DNA of 64,000 nt from contig NZ_CP106759.1 in assembly GCF_025642255.1 (NCBI RefSeq), positions 3,251,501 to 3,315,500 of the forward strand, written 5' to 3'. Below are positions 28,571 to 40,749 of this stretch, in pieces. This DNA is from Stenotrophomonas maltophilia (GTDB lineage: Bacteria; Pseudomonadota; Gammaproteobacteria; Xanthomonadales; Xanthomonadaceae). Positions within the stretch are counted from its first letter, which is position 1; the number at the start of each line of letters is the position of its first letter. The notes under the pieces are model-generated. The model was not told the origin of the DNA, did no database searches, and worked only from the letters and a program-made list of their open reading frames with translations. The position numbers were made by a program, and so were the translations under genes.

Positions 28571-29571
28571 CGACGACGCTCCGGCCATGCCCACGCAAGC
28601 GCACCGAGCAGCAGCGCCACGCCCAGCGGCCAGGGATAACGCTCATCGCGCGGGCGCAGGACCGGCCCCTTCTCCGCGATGGGCTCCAGCCGGTCCAGCT
28701 CGGCATAGATGCCTGCAAGCTCGGCCGTGTCGCGGGCGCGGAAGAACTGGCCGCCGGTCATCCGGGCGATCTGCCTGAGCGTCGCCTCGTCCACCGGGTC
28801 CTGGTCGGCGGAAATCGGAATGCCGAGAAAGCGCATGCTGCCATCGCCGCCAAAGGCGACGGTGTGGATGCGCACGCCCTCGGCACGCGCTACCTCCGCC
28901 GCACGCAGCGGTTCCAGCACGCCTGCATTGCTGACGCCATCGGTGAGCAGGATCAGCACACGCTGGCCCTCGGGCTGGCTGCGCAGGCGCTTGACCGCAA
29001 GGCCGATGGCATCGCCGATGGCGGTCTCGCGCCCGGCCAGGCCGACCACGCTGTCGCGCAGCTGGTCGCGGACGCTGGCCAGGTCGGCAGTGAGCGGGGT
29101 CAGCGTATAGGCCCGATCACCAAAGATCAGCAGGCCGATGCGATCGCCTGCACGACGGTCAAGAAAGTCGGCCAGCACGGCCTTGGCGGCGGTCAGCCGA
29201 TCGACGGCCTGGCCGCCGAGCACCATGTCGGCCTCGCCCATGCTGCCGGACACGTCCATCGCCAGCATCATCTGGCGCCCCTGCTGCGGCGGTGTGGTCG
29301 CCTCGCCCAACTGCTGCGGCCGCGCCAGCGCCACGCACAGCGCGATCCAGCCCAGCCACAGCAGCAGCGCACGCCACCTGCGCGCATCGATACGGCCTGC
29401 TCCGGCCAGGGCCTCCAGTTCGGTCGCGGCATAGGGCACGCGCAGCGCAGCGCCGGGGGCGGCACGGCGCTTCCAGGCCAGCATCAGCAACGGCAACGGC
29501 ACCGCCAACAGCGCCAATGGCCAGGCCAGCTGCAGGTCCGGCCAGGGCCAGTAACTCGCCAGCGCACTCAT
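28567..29571 (-). CDS. batA: BatA-type von Willebrand A domain membrane protein
   Basis: 334 residues from ATG 29569-29571 (MSALASYWPWPDLQLAWP). Two N-terminal helices, then a VWA domain with an intact MIDAS metal site, MLAMDVSGSMGEADM (D-x-S-x-S), the supporting Thr in GRETAIGDAIGLA and the Asp in ILLTDGVSNAG. A C-terminal helix (WPLGVALLLGALAWAWP) closes the protein, so the VWA domain should lie in the periplasm between the membrane spans. Its start overlaps the DUF4381 stop and its end overlaps the next gene, so the operon is translationally coupled throughout. Confidence 0.88.
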   Translation of the reverse strand: MSALASYWPWPDLQLAWPLALLAVPLPLLMLAWKRRAAPGAALRVPYAATELEALAGAGRIDARRWRALLLWLGWIALCVALARPQQLGEATTPPQQGRQMMLAMDVSGSMGEADMVLGGQAVDRLTAAKAVLADFLDRRAGDRIGLLIFGDRAYTLTPLTADLASVRDQLRDSVVGLAGRETAIGDAIGLAVKRLRSQPEGQRVLILLTDGVSNAGVLEPLRAAEVARAEGVRIHTVAFGGDGSMRFLGIPISADQDPVDEATLRQIARMTGGQFFRARDTAELAGIYAELDRLEPIAEKGPVLRPRDERYPWPLGVALLLGALAWAWPERRR

Positions 29572-30017
29572 CGGCGCCGCTCCTGCAGCATCGCCAGGTA
29601 ACGTCCGCGTGCCCAGCGGCGCAGCACTGCGACATCGGCCGCATCCACCTGCGGCCGGTACGCGCCCTCGGCAAGCAGATCGCGCTGCGCCGCCGACAAC
29701 GTCGCCTGCGGATCCACCCGCTGCCACCAGGCGTGGTCATGCAACGCTTCGCTGCCCGGCCGTGCCTGACGCGCGGCACGGCGCAGCAGGCCCGCAATGG
29801 CCGCCACCTCAGCGGCGGCATCGGTCGCGCCCGCCAGCTCGCGATCAAACGCCTGCAACCAGCGCTGCTGACGCCGACGGCGACGCCACCACAACAGGGC
29901 GAGGATCAGCAGCGCCAGCAGCAGAACCGCCCCGATCATCAGATAGCCGGGGGCCGGTGGCCACCACGACGGTGCCGGTGGCAGCTGCACATCGCGCAGG
30001 GGCAGGGCTGCGCTCAT
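29568..30017 (-). CDS. DUF4381-family membrane protein
   Basis: 149 residues. A Pro-rich periplasmic N-terminus (LPPAPSWWPPAPGY) leads into one transmembrane helix (LMIGAVLLLALLILALLWW), an Arg-rich stop-transfer segment (RRRRRQQRW) and a cytoplasmic helical domain. This is the usual arrangement in DUF4381 proteins of moxR-bat operons. ATGA overlaps exist on both sides. No enzymatic motif is present; a scaffold for the DUF58 and VWA proteins is inferred from context. Confidence 0.83.
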   Translation of the reverse strand: MSAALPLRDVQLPPAPSWWPPAPGYLMIGAVLLLALLILALLWWRRRRRQQRWLQAFDRELAGATDAAAEVAAIAGLLRRAARQARPGSEALHDHAWWQRVDPQATLSAAQRDLLAEGAYRPQVDAADVAVLRRWARGRYLAMLQERRR

Positions 30018-30943
30018 GCGGGTACCTCGGTAGGCGCCGGCGCCAGCCAGGCATCGCTGGCCGCGTCACTGCTCAGTACCTGCACATCGATGCGGCGTGC
30101 CCCCAGCTGGCGCTGCAGTTCCTGCAGCGGTTCAACGAAATGCGCATGCCACTGCGCCTGCACGTCGCTGCGGCGCAGGTCCAGTCCGATGCGCTGCTGG
30201 GCGGCAAGGAACTGCAGGGGCGCCGACGGCGGCTGCAGCTCCAGCGGATCGACCAGCAGCACCAGGCTGAGGTCGTGATGCTGGGCCAGCGCTCCCCATC
30301 GCGCCGGCGCAATGCGGATGGCCTGCTGCGGGTCGGCCAGCACCAGCAGCCGTGCACCCGGACGCAGTACGCGCGCCGCGTGGTCCAGCGCGCGCTCCAG
30401 GCCCAGGTCATCGGCCGGAGGTTGCGCATACCAGCGCGTCAGCGCGTCGAGCACGCGCAGCACGCCACGCGGCCCACCGGCCGGCGCCACCGGCGCTTCG
30501 CGGTCACTGCCGCGCAGCGCACCGATGCGGTCGCCGCGGCGCTGCGCCGACCAGGCGGCGACTGCGCCGGCACGCGCGGCCTGCACCGACTTGAAGCGCA
30601 CGCGGGTGCCGAAATACAGCGCAGGCGAGGTATCGGCCACGATCAGACTGACCCGTTCGCGTTCGGCCTGGAACAGCTTGGTATGGGCACGACCGGTGCG
30701 CGCGGTCACGCGCCAGTCGATATGACGGGCATCGTCACCGGCGACGTACTCGCGCGATTCCGCGTACTCCATGCCGCGCCCGCGCAGCGGCGATGGTGCC
30801 TGCCCCGCATTGCCGGCGCGGCCGCGACGGGGCGGCGGCGGACGCTGGGCCAGACGGCGCAGCGCCACCAGCTCGGCCAGCTGCGGGCGCAGTCCATCGC
30901 CTTCGCTGGCGGACACTCCATGCTCCTGGGATGTATCGGTCAT
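30014..30943 (-). CDS. DUF58-family protein of the moxR-bat operon
   Basis: 309 residues, soluble. The DUF58 core is seen as GRGMEYAESREYVAGDDARHIDWRVTARTGRAHTKLFQAERE (~residues 55-97), followed by a VWA-like fold (LIVADTSPALYFGTR). This block is the family hallmark. It is found next to MoxR ATPases across bacteria and is thought to be handled by them. Its start lies 8 bp downstream of the moxR stop and its end overlaps the DUF4381 start. Confidence 0.9.
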   Translation of the reverse strand: MTDTSQEHGVSASEGDGLRPQLAELVALRRLAQRPPPPRRGRAGNAGQAPSPLRGRGMEYAESREYVAGDDARHIDWRVTARTGRAHTKLFQAERERVSLIVADTSPALYFGTRVRFKSVQAARAGAVAAWSAQRRGDRIGALRGSDREAPVAPAGGPRGVLRVLDALTRWYAQPPADDLGLERALDHAARVLRPGARLLVLADPQQAIRIAPARWGALAQHHDLSLVLLVDPLELQPPSAPLQFLAAQQRIGLDLRRSDVQAQWHAHFVEPLQELQRQLGARRIDVQVLSSDAASDAWLAPAPTEVPA

Positions 30944-30951
30944 GCGCAGGC

Positions 30952-31977
30952 TCAGGGTGCCGGCACCCGGGCCAGCAGTTCCTGCACCAGCCGTTCGCCA
31001 TCCCAGCCTTCGGCGGTCGCCTCGTAGCTCGGCAGCACGCGATGGCGCAGCACGTCCGCAGCCACCGCACGCACATCATCAGGGGTGACGAAGTCACGGC
31101 CGGCCAACCATGCGCGCGCACGCGCGCAACGCTCCAGCGCGATCGAACCGCGCGGGCTTGCGCCCCACGCGATGCGACGGCCCAGCGCGGGGTCGTAGCG
31201 GGCCGGATCGCGGGAGGCCAGCACCAGCTCCACCAGGTAGCGTTCCAGGGCCGGTGCCATGTGCAGGTCCAGTACCTGGCGACGCGCCTGGAAGACATCC
31301 TGCATCGGCATTTTCTCCGGGGCCGCCGGGGCTTCACCCAGCGCGCCGCGCGCACGTTCGCGCGCCAGCCGCAGGATTTGCGCCTCGGCCGTCTGGTCCG
31401 GATAACCGATGCGCACATGCATCAGGAAGCGGTCCAGCTGCGCTTCGGGCAACGGGAACGTGCCCTCCTGCTCAATCGGGTTCTGCGTGGCCATCACCAG
31501 GAACAACGAGGGCAACGCATAGGTGTGGCGACCCACGGTGACCTGGCGCTCGCCCATCGCTTCCAGCAGCGCCGACTGCACCTTGGCCGGCGCACGATTG
31601 ATTTCATCGGCCAGCAGGATCGGATGGAAGATCGGGCCCGGCACGAATTCAAAACGGCCTTCCTGCGGGCGCCAGATCTCGGTGCCGGTCAGATCGGCAG
31701 GCAACAGGTCCGGGGTGAACTGCACGCGCGCGAAATCGGCCTCCAGGCGCGCTGCCAGGGCGCGGATGGCGGTGGTCTTGGCCAACCCGGGCGCGCCCTC
31801 CACGAGCAGATGGCCATCAGCCAGCAGCGCGATCAGCAGGCGCTCGACCAGGGCGGCCTGGCCGACGATCTCGGCCGACAGCGCCTCGCGCAACGTGTTG
31901 AACGCCGCGTGCAGGTGGGACGTGGCCGGCGTGGCAGCCGGCATTGCAGATTCGGGCATCGGCGGGGGCAGGTTCAT
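30952..31977 (-). CDS. MoxR-family AAA+ ATPase
   Basis: 341 residues using ATG 31977 (MNLPPPMPESAMPAATPAT); the frame is open 135 bp further upstream without signal or homology. The Walker A is the degenerate MoxR form GAPGLAKTTAI (~residue 65), Walker B is PILLADEINRAPAKVQSALLEAM (~128-150), sensor 1 lies in FLVMATQNPIEQEGTFPLPEAQLDRF, and the C-terminal lid helices contain the family segment GASPRGSIALERCARARAWLAGRDFVTPDDV. MoxR ATPases act as chaperones for VWA proteins; here the targets would be BatA, BatB/C and the DUF58 protein encoded immediately downstream. The promoter must lie in 31978-32149. Confidence 0.92.
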   Translation of the reverse strand: MNLPPPMPESAMPAATPATSHLHAAFNTLREALSAEIVGQAALVERLLIALLADGHLLVEGAPGLAKTTAIRALAARLEADFARVQFTPDLLPADLTGTEIWRPQEGRFEFVPGPIFHPILLADEINRAPAKVQSALLEAMGERQVTVGRHTYALPSLFLVMATQNPIEQEGTFPLPEAQLDRFLMHVRIGYPDQTAEAQILRLARERARGALGEAPAAPEKMPMQDVFQARRQVLDLHMAPALERYLVELVLASRDPARYDPALGRRIAWGASPRGSIALERCARARAWLAGRDFVTPDDVRAVAADVLRHRVLPSYEATAEGWDGERLVQELLARVPAP

Positions 31978-32065
31978 GAGGGCCTTTGACCGGCACAGGA
32001 CGGCACGGGTTCCCGACATCATCGCAGGGTGCCCCGGCGATGGCATCAAGAGACGCTGAACAGCG

Positions 32066-32082
32066 TCCACGCCCTGCGTGGA
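32066..32082. repeat. Short hairpin TCCACGC...GCGTGGA
   Basis: A 7-bp perfect stem around 3 bases. The same stem recurs at 55645-55663, 59109-59127 and 59232-59246, so it is a dispersed intergenic element. Confidence 0.6.
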
Positions 32083-32100
32083 TGCATGGCCGCAACGCAG

Positions 32101-32125
32101 ACGGGGCCGCACATGGCGGCCCCGT
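32101..32125 (-). terminator. Terminator-like hairpin after pilQ
   Basis: Perfect 10-bp stem ACGGGGCCGC / GCGGCCCCGT, 25 bp past the pilQ stop. A T-run is lacking. Confidence 0.55.
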
Positions 32126-32149
32126 TTCGCACCTGCTGCAGGCGGTGGC

Positions 32150-34120
32150 TCAGTTCTGCTTGGCCACGCGCAGCACCTTCGGCGTCACGAACACCAGCAG
32201 CTCGGCCTTGTCCTTGTTGCGACCGCGCTTCTTGAACAGATTGCCCAGGAACGGCACATCGCCCAGGAACGGCACCTTGCTGATGCTGTTGCGATCGGTG
32301 AACTCGTACACACCGCCGATCACCACGGTCTGGCCGTCCTCGACCAGCACCGCGGTATTGACTTCGCGGCGGTTGATCGACGGCACCGTACCGTAGCCCT
32401 GCAGTTCGATCAGGCGATCGACTTCATCCTTCTTGACCTGCATGTTCAGGAACACGCGGTTGTCATTGGTGATCGTCGGGGTCACCCGCAGCTCCAGCAC
32501 GACTTCCTTGAACTGCACGTTCGGCGTCGAACCCGCGCCCCCGGCGGCACCGGTACCGCTGATGGTGACGTAACCGATCTCCTTGCCCTGCTTGATCATC
32601 GCCTCGCGCTGGTTGGTGGTGACCACGCGCGGATTGGAGATCACTTCGCCACGCGATTCCTCCTGCATGGCCGACAACTCGACATCCAGCAGGTAGCCCG
32701 CGTTGAGGATCGACAGCGCCAGCGAACCCGGGTTGTTGGCCAGGGCCACCGGCAGGTTCCAGTTCAGGCCACGCTCGATGGTCGAGCCGGTCGGCACGGG
32801 TGCCGGACCGACACTGCCACCGGCCTGCCACTCACGCACGGCCTTGGCGTTCTCCAGCGCGGTATCGACCTGCGATTTGCGGGTCTTGGCGTTGGCGTCG
32901 AGGCTGCCGCTGAAGTAGACATTGTCGCGGCTGCCGCTGATGCCGAACTTCGCACCCAGTTCGCGGGCGAAGGTGTCGGTGGCGATCACGATGCGGCTTT
33001 CGATCAGCACCTGGTCCACTGGACGATCGATCACCCCGATCAGTTCGCGCATGCGTGCGATCTTCTTGGGGATGTCGCTGATCATCAGCGTGTTGGTGCG
33101 CTCGTCGGCAACGATGCGGCCGCGCGTGGACAGGAACCCGCTTTCCTCCTGCGACGAGGAACCGCCACTTCCACCACCGCCACCGCCGCCGATGCCCTTG
33201 GCCTCGGTCAGCGCTTTGAAGATCTGCGTCGCGCTGTGGTAGTTGATCTGCACGTAATCGGTCACCAGGTCTTCGCGGTTCTCGATGGCGATGCGGGCGT
33301 CTTCCTTCTCCTGCTCGAACTTGGCCAGCTCGGCCTGCGGCGCGACCCAGATCACGCTGCCATCGCGACGCTTGTCCAGGCCCTTCGCGCGCAGCACGAT
33401 GTCCAGCGCCTGGTCCCACGGAACGTTGACCAGGCGCAGGGTCACGTTGCCCTGTACCGAATCGGACGCCACGACATTGAGGTTGGATTCTTCGGCGATC
33501 AACTGCAGCACCGTGCGCACCGGCACGTCCTGGAAGTTGAAGGTGACCGGCTTGCCCGAGTAGCCACGCTGGCCGACGGCCTTCGCCGCCTGGGTGACCG
33601 TACCGGCGTTGACCGCACCGACGGCGGCGGGCGCCTGTCGCGGACTGATCTCGACCACGTATTCGTTGCCGCTCTGGTAGGCCAGCGACTCCACCGTACC
33701 CGCCGTGCTCAGCACCAGCTGGGTCCCGGCGCCCGATGGCTTGGCATCGATGCGCTGCACGGGCGTGGCAAAGTCGACCACGTTCATCGGCTTCTGCAGG
33801 TTGGCCGGCAGGCGCGCGTTGCCCACGTCGACCACGACGTTGCTGCCCTGCGTGCGCAGGTCGGGAATCGCGCCCTGGCCGTCGAACTGCAGGATCAGGC
33901 GGCCGACGCCATCATCGCCGCGCTTGAAATCGATCTTGGACACCGACAGGCCAGTTGTCGCCGGGGCCGAAGGGGCCACCGCGGTGCTGGCCGGTTTCTC
34001 CGCCGGTGCGGCGGCCAGCGCCGGAGCGCAGGCCAGCATCAGCGCGACTCCCAGCGCGCTGACACGGTTCAAGGTAGAGCGCCGGATGGGACGCAGCCCC
34101 TTGGCTTGGTGAAAGGTCAT
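32150..34120 (-). CDS. pilQ: Type IV pilus secretin PilQ
   Basis: 656 residues. The signal peptide ends near ALAAAPA. An AMIN-type domain follows (LSVSKIDFKRGDDGVGRLILQFDG and VVDFATPVQRIDAKP), then the secretin N-domain (KPVTFNFQDVPVRTVLQLIAEES) and a further N domain (VQINYHSATQIFKALTEA). The outer-membrane secretin core contains VLIESRIVIATDTFARELGAKFGI, IISNPRVVTTNQ-like EVISNPRVVTTN, and the C-terminal SKVPFLGDVPFLGNLFKKR. A Gly/Ser-rich insertion (about seven consecutive glycines then SGGSSS, near residues 305-325) interrupts the N domain. It forms the pilus exit channel. It is the last gene of pilMNOPQ. Confidence 0.96.
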   Translation of the reverse strand: MTFHQAKGLRPIRRSTLNRVSALGVALMLACAPALAAAPAEKPASTAVAPSAPATTGLSVSKIDFKRGDDGVGRLILQFDGQGAIPDLRTQGSNVVVDVGNARLPANLQKPMNVVDFATPVQRIDAKPSGAGTQLVLSTAGTVESLAYQSGNEYVVEISPRQAPAAVGAVNAGTVTQAAKAVGQRGYSGKPVTFNFQDVPVRTVLQLIAEESNLNVVASDSVQGNVTLRLVNVPWDQALDIVLRAKGLDKRRDGSVIWVAPQAELAKFEQEKEDARIAIENREDLVTDYVQINYHSATQIFKALTEAKGIGGGGGGGSGGSSSQEESGFLSTRGRIVADERTNTLMISDIPKKIARMRELIGVIDRPVDQVLIESRIVIATDTFARELGAKFGISGSRDNVYFSGSLDANAKTRKSQVDTALENAKAVREWQAGGSVGPAPVPTGSTIERGLNWNLPVALANNPGSLALSILNAGYLLDVELSAMQEESRGEVISNPRVVTTNQREAMIKQGKEIGYVTISGTGAAGGAGSTPNVQFKEVVLELRVTPTITNDNRVFLNMQVKKDEVDRLIELQGYGTVPSINRREVNTAVLVEDGQTVVIGGVYEFTDRNSISKVPFLGDVPFLGNLFKKRGRNKDKAELLVFVTPKVLRVAKQN

Positions 34121-34141
34121 CGTGCTATCCCCAGTAAACGA

Positions 34142-34675
34142 TCATTGATCTTCCAGCGCGAGCGTCGCTGGCCGTTCCAGCCAACCACCCGCGCCATCCG
34201 GCACCAGTTCGATCAGTTCAACGCGGTCCTCGAAGACCGCGGTGACCCGCCCGTCGCTCTGCCCCAGGTAGCCGCCCGGGCGGACCCGGTAGGTGACCTT
34301 GTCCGGCCCCATCACCAGCGCGACGGTGCTGCCGCCGGTGCCGATGGTGCCGACCATGTCCAGTGCGTCCAGCGGGAAGCCCTCCAGGGGCTCCTTGCGC
34401 CGGTTCGGGTCCGGTCGCAATCCGCCGTTCCCCTGCTGCGGATTGGTCCAGGCATCGGTGAACGGATCGCGCATGCCCTGCGCGGAGTATTCGAAGGTCT
34501 CGAACTGCTGCATCACCGGCAGCGGCTCCAGCGGCTGCGCCGGTCGCGCACGCTCGCCCTCCACCCACTTCTCCAGGTTCGGCGCATCGCCCGGCGTGCT
34601 GGTCACGCCGCGGCCACAGCCGGCCAGCAGCAGGACCGCCAGCACCATCGACCCGCGTACGATCTGTGCGCGCAT
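34142..34675 (-). CDS. pilP: Type IV pilus assembly lipoprotein PilP
   Basis: 177 residues from the ATG at 34673-34675; a GTG one codon earlier is possible. The lipobox is MVLAVLLLAGC. The N-terminal half is extended and Pro-rich (LEPLPVMQQFETFEYSAQGMRDPF), and the C-terminal HR domain contains LEGFPLDALDMVGTIGTGGSTVALVMGPDKVTYRVRPGGYLGQSDG, typical of PilP. PilP links the PilM-N-O inner-membrane platform to the PilQ secretin. The pilO stop and pilP start share one base (TGATG), and pilQ starts 21 bp after its stop. Confidence 0.95.
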   Translation of the reverse strand: MRAQIVRGSMVLAVLLLAGCGRGVTSTPGDAPNLEKWVEGERARPAQPLEPLPVMQQFETFEYSAQGMRDPFTDAWTNPQQGNGGLRPDPNRRKEPLEGFPLDALDMVGTIGTGGSTVALVMGPDKVTYRVRPGGYLGQSDGRVTAVFEDRVELIELVPDGAGGWLERPATLALEDQ

Positions 34676-35331
34676 CACTTCCCGCCCTCCTTGCCGGCGT
34701 CAGCGCTCTGCTGCGCCTGCACTTCGGCTTCGTCCAGATACCGGTAGGTCTTGACCGTGCCGGACAGCTCCAGCGCACCTGCGCGGACGTTGCCGCTGGT
34801 CTTGTCCTTGGGCTTGAGGTTGATGTCGTGCATGGTCAGGATGACCACCCGCGGCAACGAAGCCACGCCGCTGACGAACGCACCGAACTGGTGGTAGCTG
34901 CCCACCATCCGCAGCTTGATCGGCTTCTCGGCGTAGAACTCCTTGATCTGCTCGGACTCGGGTTCGAACAGCTCGTTGGACAGGCCGCTGGACAACGCGG
35001 TCTGCGAGATGTCGATGATCAGGTCCGGCATTTCGGTCTTGCTCGGCAGCTGCCGCAGCATCTGCTGCAGCACCTGCTCCATCTGTGCCAGCTGCTGCTT
35101 CAGCGGCGCCAGGTTCACCGCACGTTCCTGCTGCTTGGTGAACTCGGTGCGCAGCTCGGTCTCCTGCCGCTCCAGGCCCTCCAGTTCCTCGCGCTTGCCA
35201 CTGATCAGCAGCATCCACGCCACGAACATGATGACCAGCGCCAGCAGCGCGCAGAAGACGATCTTGGCCTTCTGCGGCCAGTTGCCGATGTCGTTGAAAT
35301 CCAGGTTCTTGAGATCGATCTTCTGGCTCAT
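34675..35331 (-). CDS. pilO: Type IV pilus alignment protein PilO
   Basis: 218 residues. A short cytoplasmic N-terminus (MSQKIDLKNLDFNDIGNWPQKAK) precedes one helix (IVFCALLALVIMFVAWMLLI), a periplasmic coiled coil (ELEGLERQETELRTEFTKQQERAVNLAPLKQQL) and a ferredoxin-like C-terminal domain. It pairs with PilN in the inner membrane. The start overlaps the pilN stop in an ATGA. Confidence 0.95.
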   Translation of the reverse strand: MSQKIDLKNLDFNDIGNWPQKAKIVFCALLALVIMFVAWMLLISGKREELEGLERQETELRTEFTKQQERAVNLAPLKQQLAQMEQVLQQMLRQLPSKTEMPDLIIDISQTALSSGLSNELFEPESEQIKEFYAEKPIKLRMVGSYHQFGAFVSGVASLPRVVILTMHDINLKPKDKTSGNVRAGALELSGTVKTYRYLDEAEVQAQQSADAGKEGGK

Positions 35332-36163
35332 GCGCGATCCCCCTGCAACGGGGCGTGGAAGGCCTGCGGCGGCTGTGCCAGGCGGCTGCCCTCCGGCTTG
35401 GCCGGCGCAGCGGCCGGCGGGGCCGTTGCCGGGGGCGGCGTGGTGGCGGGTGCGGGTGCGGTGGCCGGTGCGGCGGGCGCGGCGGCTTCGGGCGCGGCCG
35501 ACAGCGGTGCGACCGGTTCGGCGGCTGCGGCCGGTGCCACGGTGCCATCGGCATTCAGGCCCGGCGGCGCGGTGGCCTCCTCGCTCTGCGCCGGCAGCTT
35601 CACCTTGACCACGAACACATACGGCAGCGCCTTGATGTCCGATACCGGGCCCGGGCGACCGTCCTTGTCCTTGTCCGGCTCACGCGCCTCGATGATCGAC
35701 AGCTCCGGACTGGCCATCCAGCCGGACGTCTCCAGGTTGCGCATGTACGCCGAAACGCGGGCGTTGGACTGGGTGCGGCCTTCCAGGGTAAGGGTGTCCC
35801 CTTCCTGCTTCAGGGCGGTCAGCACGACGCCATCGGGAATGGTGCGCACCAGCGCGTCGAACAGGTGGACCATCTGCGAGCGCTTGGCCTGCAGTTCCTC
35901 GATCACCTTCTTGCGCGCCAGCAGCCGCTCCTTCTGCGCGTCGAGGCGGTCGATCTCCTTGTTCTGCTCCTTGACCTTGTCGATCTCGGCCTGCAGGTAG
36001 GCATTGCGGTCCATCTGGCCGCTGACCTGGCGGTCGTAGTAGAACCAGATCATCAGCGACAGCAGCAGGCCACCCACGGCGGCCATGCCCAGCATTGCGT
36101 AGAACTCGCGCTGGCGTTGCTTGCGCCGTTCGGCGCGCCAGGGCAACAGGTTGATGCGTGCCA

Positions 36164-36164
<1 letters not shown>
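35328..36164 (-). CDS. pilN: Type IV pilus alignment protein PilN, with long Ala/Pro tail
   Basis: 278 residues. The N-terminal MARINLLPWRAERRKQRQREF is the PilM-binding motif (INLLPWR). Then come one helix (MLGMAAVGGLLLSLMIWFYY), a coiled coil (AYLQAEIDKVKEQNKEIDRLDAQKERLLAR) and a ferredoxin-like domain ending near YVFVVKVKLP (~residue 205). The last ~70 residues are almost entirely Ala, Pro and Gly; many PilN proteins end near residue 190-200, so this is a flexible extension whose use is unknown. It is coupled to pilM by a one-base overlap. Confidence 0.95.
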
Positions 36165-39877
<3,713 letters not shown>

Positions 39878-39884
39878 TCACCGT

Positions 39885-39907
39885 CGAGCCGGCGCATGCC
39901 CGGCTCG
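39885..39907. repeat. Short palindrome after mrcA
   Basis: CGAGCCGG / CCGGCTCG with a 7-nt loop containing CATG. It resembles a decayed SMAG-like stem without the GTAG head. It may serve as the mrcA terminator. Confidence 0.45.
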
Positions 39908-40017
39908 ATGGCCCGGCCAGCCGAGCGAGGGCCCGGCCCCGCATCCCTTCTCCATTGCCCACGCAGATGTCACACCGTTGCGCTAGTCTGTAGCCAGGTC
40001 GCAACAGGAGTTCCCGC

Positions 40018-40665
40018 ATGCATCGCGCCCGCCAGCATGCCACCACCCAGACCCGTGAGCGTCGTCACCGCCTCGCCCACGAAGCCGCCCGCCTGATGGC
40101 CGAAGGCGGTATCCGCGACTTCCACCAGGCCAAACTGAAGGCGGCCAGCCGGCTCGGCATCCATGACGATGCCTCGTTGCCCCGCAATGTCGAGATCGAG
40201 GATGCGCTGCGCGAGTACCAGCGCCTGTTCGCTGGCCCCCAGCACGGCAACGAGCTGCAGCGCCGTCGCGAAGCTGCGTTGCGCGCACTGGAGTTCCTGC
40301 ATGCCTTCGCCCCGCGCCTGGTCGGCCCGGTGCTGGACGGCACCGCCGATGCCAACAGCCCCGTGCAGGTGCATCTGCACAGCGACGACCCCGAAGCCGT
40401 GCATCGCTTCCTGGACGAACAGGGCATTCCGGCCGAGTCGCGCGTGCGCCGGCTGCGCCTGGACCGCGAGCGCAGCCTGGACGTGCCGGTCTGGGTGTTC
40501 AGTGCGGAGGACCTGACGTTCGATCTGGCCGTACTGCCGTATGACGCCCTGCGCCAGGCACCGCTGTCACCGGTCGACGAGAAGCCGATGCGACGCGCCT
40601 CGCAGGGCCAGCTGCGCGAACTGCTCAGCCAGGAGCAGATCGAAAGCTATCTCGGCAGCATCTGA
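40018..40665 (+). CDS. Conserved protein of unknown function
   Basis: 215 residues, soluble, no signal or membrane segment. The first ~60 residues are basic and helical (RARQHATTQTRERRHRLAHEAARLMAEGG, then FHQAKLKAASRLG), the middle is an Arg/Glu-rich helix (ELQRRREAALRALEFLHAF), and the last ~110 residues form an alpha/beta region (VHLHSDDPEAVHRFLDEQGI, DVPVWVFSAEDLTFDLAVLP). I recall similar proteins in other gammaproteobacteria loosely labelled as nucleotidyltransferase-like, but the usual GS-D-x-D site is not visible. GGAGTTCCCGC precedes the ATG. A strong hairpin follows. No function is proposed. Confidence 0.75.
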   Translation: MHRARQHATTQTRERRHRLAHEAARLMAEGGIRDFHQAKLKAASRLGIHDDASLPRNVEIEDALREYQRLFAGPQHGNELQRRREAALRALEFLHAFAPRLVGPVLDGTADANSPVQVHLHSDDPEAVHRFLDEQGIPAESRVRRLRLDRERSLDVPVWVFSAEDLTFDLAVLPYDALRQAPLSPVDEKPMRRASQGQLRELLSQEQIESYLGSI

Positions 40666-40678
40666 GCCCCACAACGCA

Positions 40679-40710
40679 GACGCCCCACGCGGCGGACCGC
40701 GCGGGGCGTC
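40679..40710. terminator. Hairpin between converging genes
   Basis: Stem GACGCCCCaCGCGG / CCGCGcGGGGCGTC, 14 bp with one mismatch and a 4-nt loop. It lies between the convergent unknown gene and the adhesin gene, so it probably serves both. Confidence 0.75.
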
Positions 40711-40749
40711 GTCATGCATCAGGGCGACCGGACCGCGTCGCCCTGCCGG

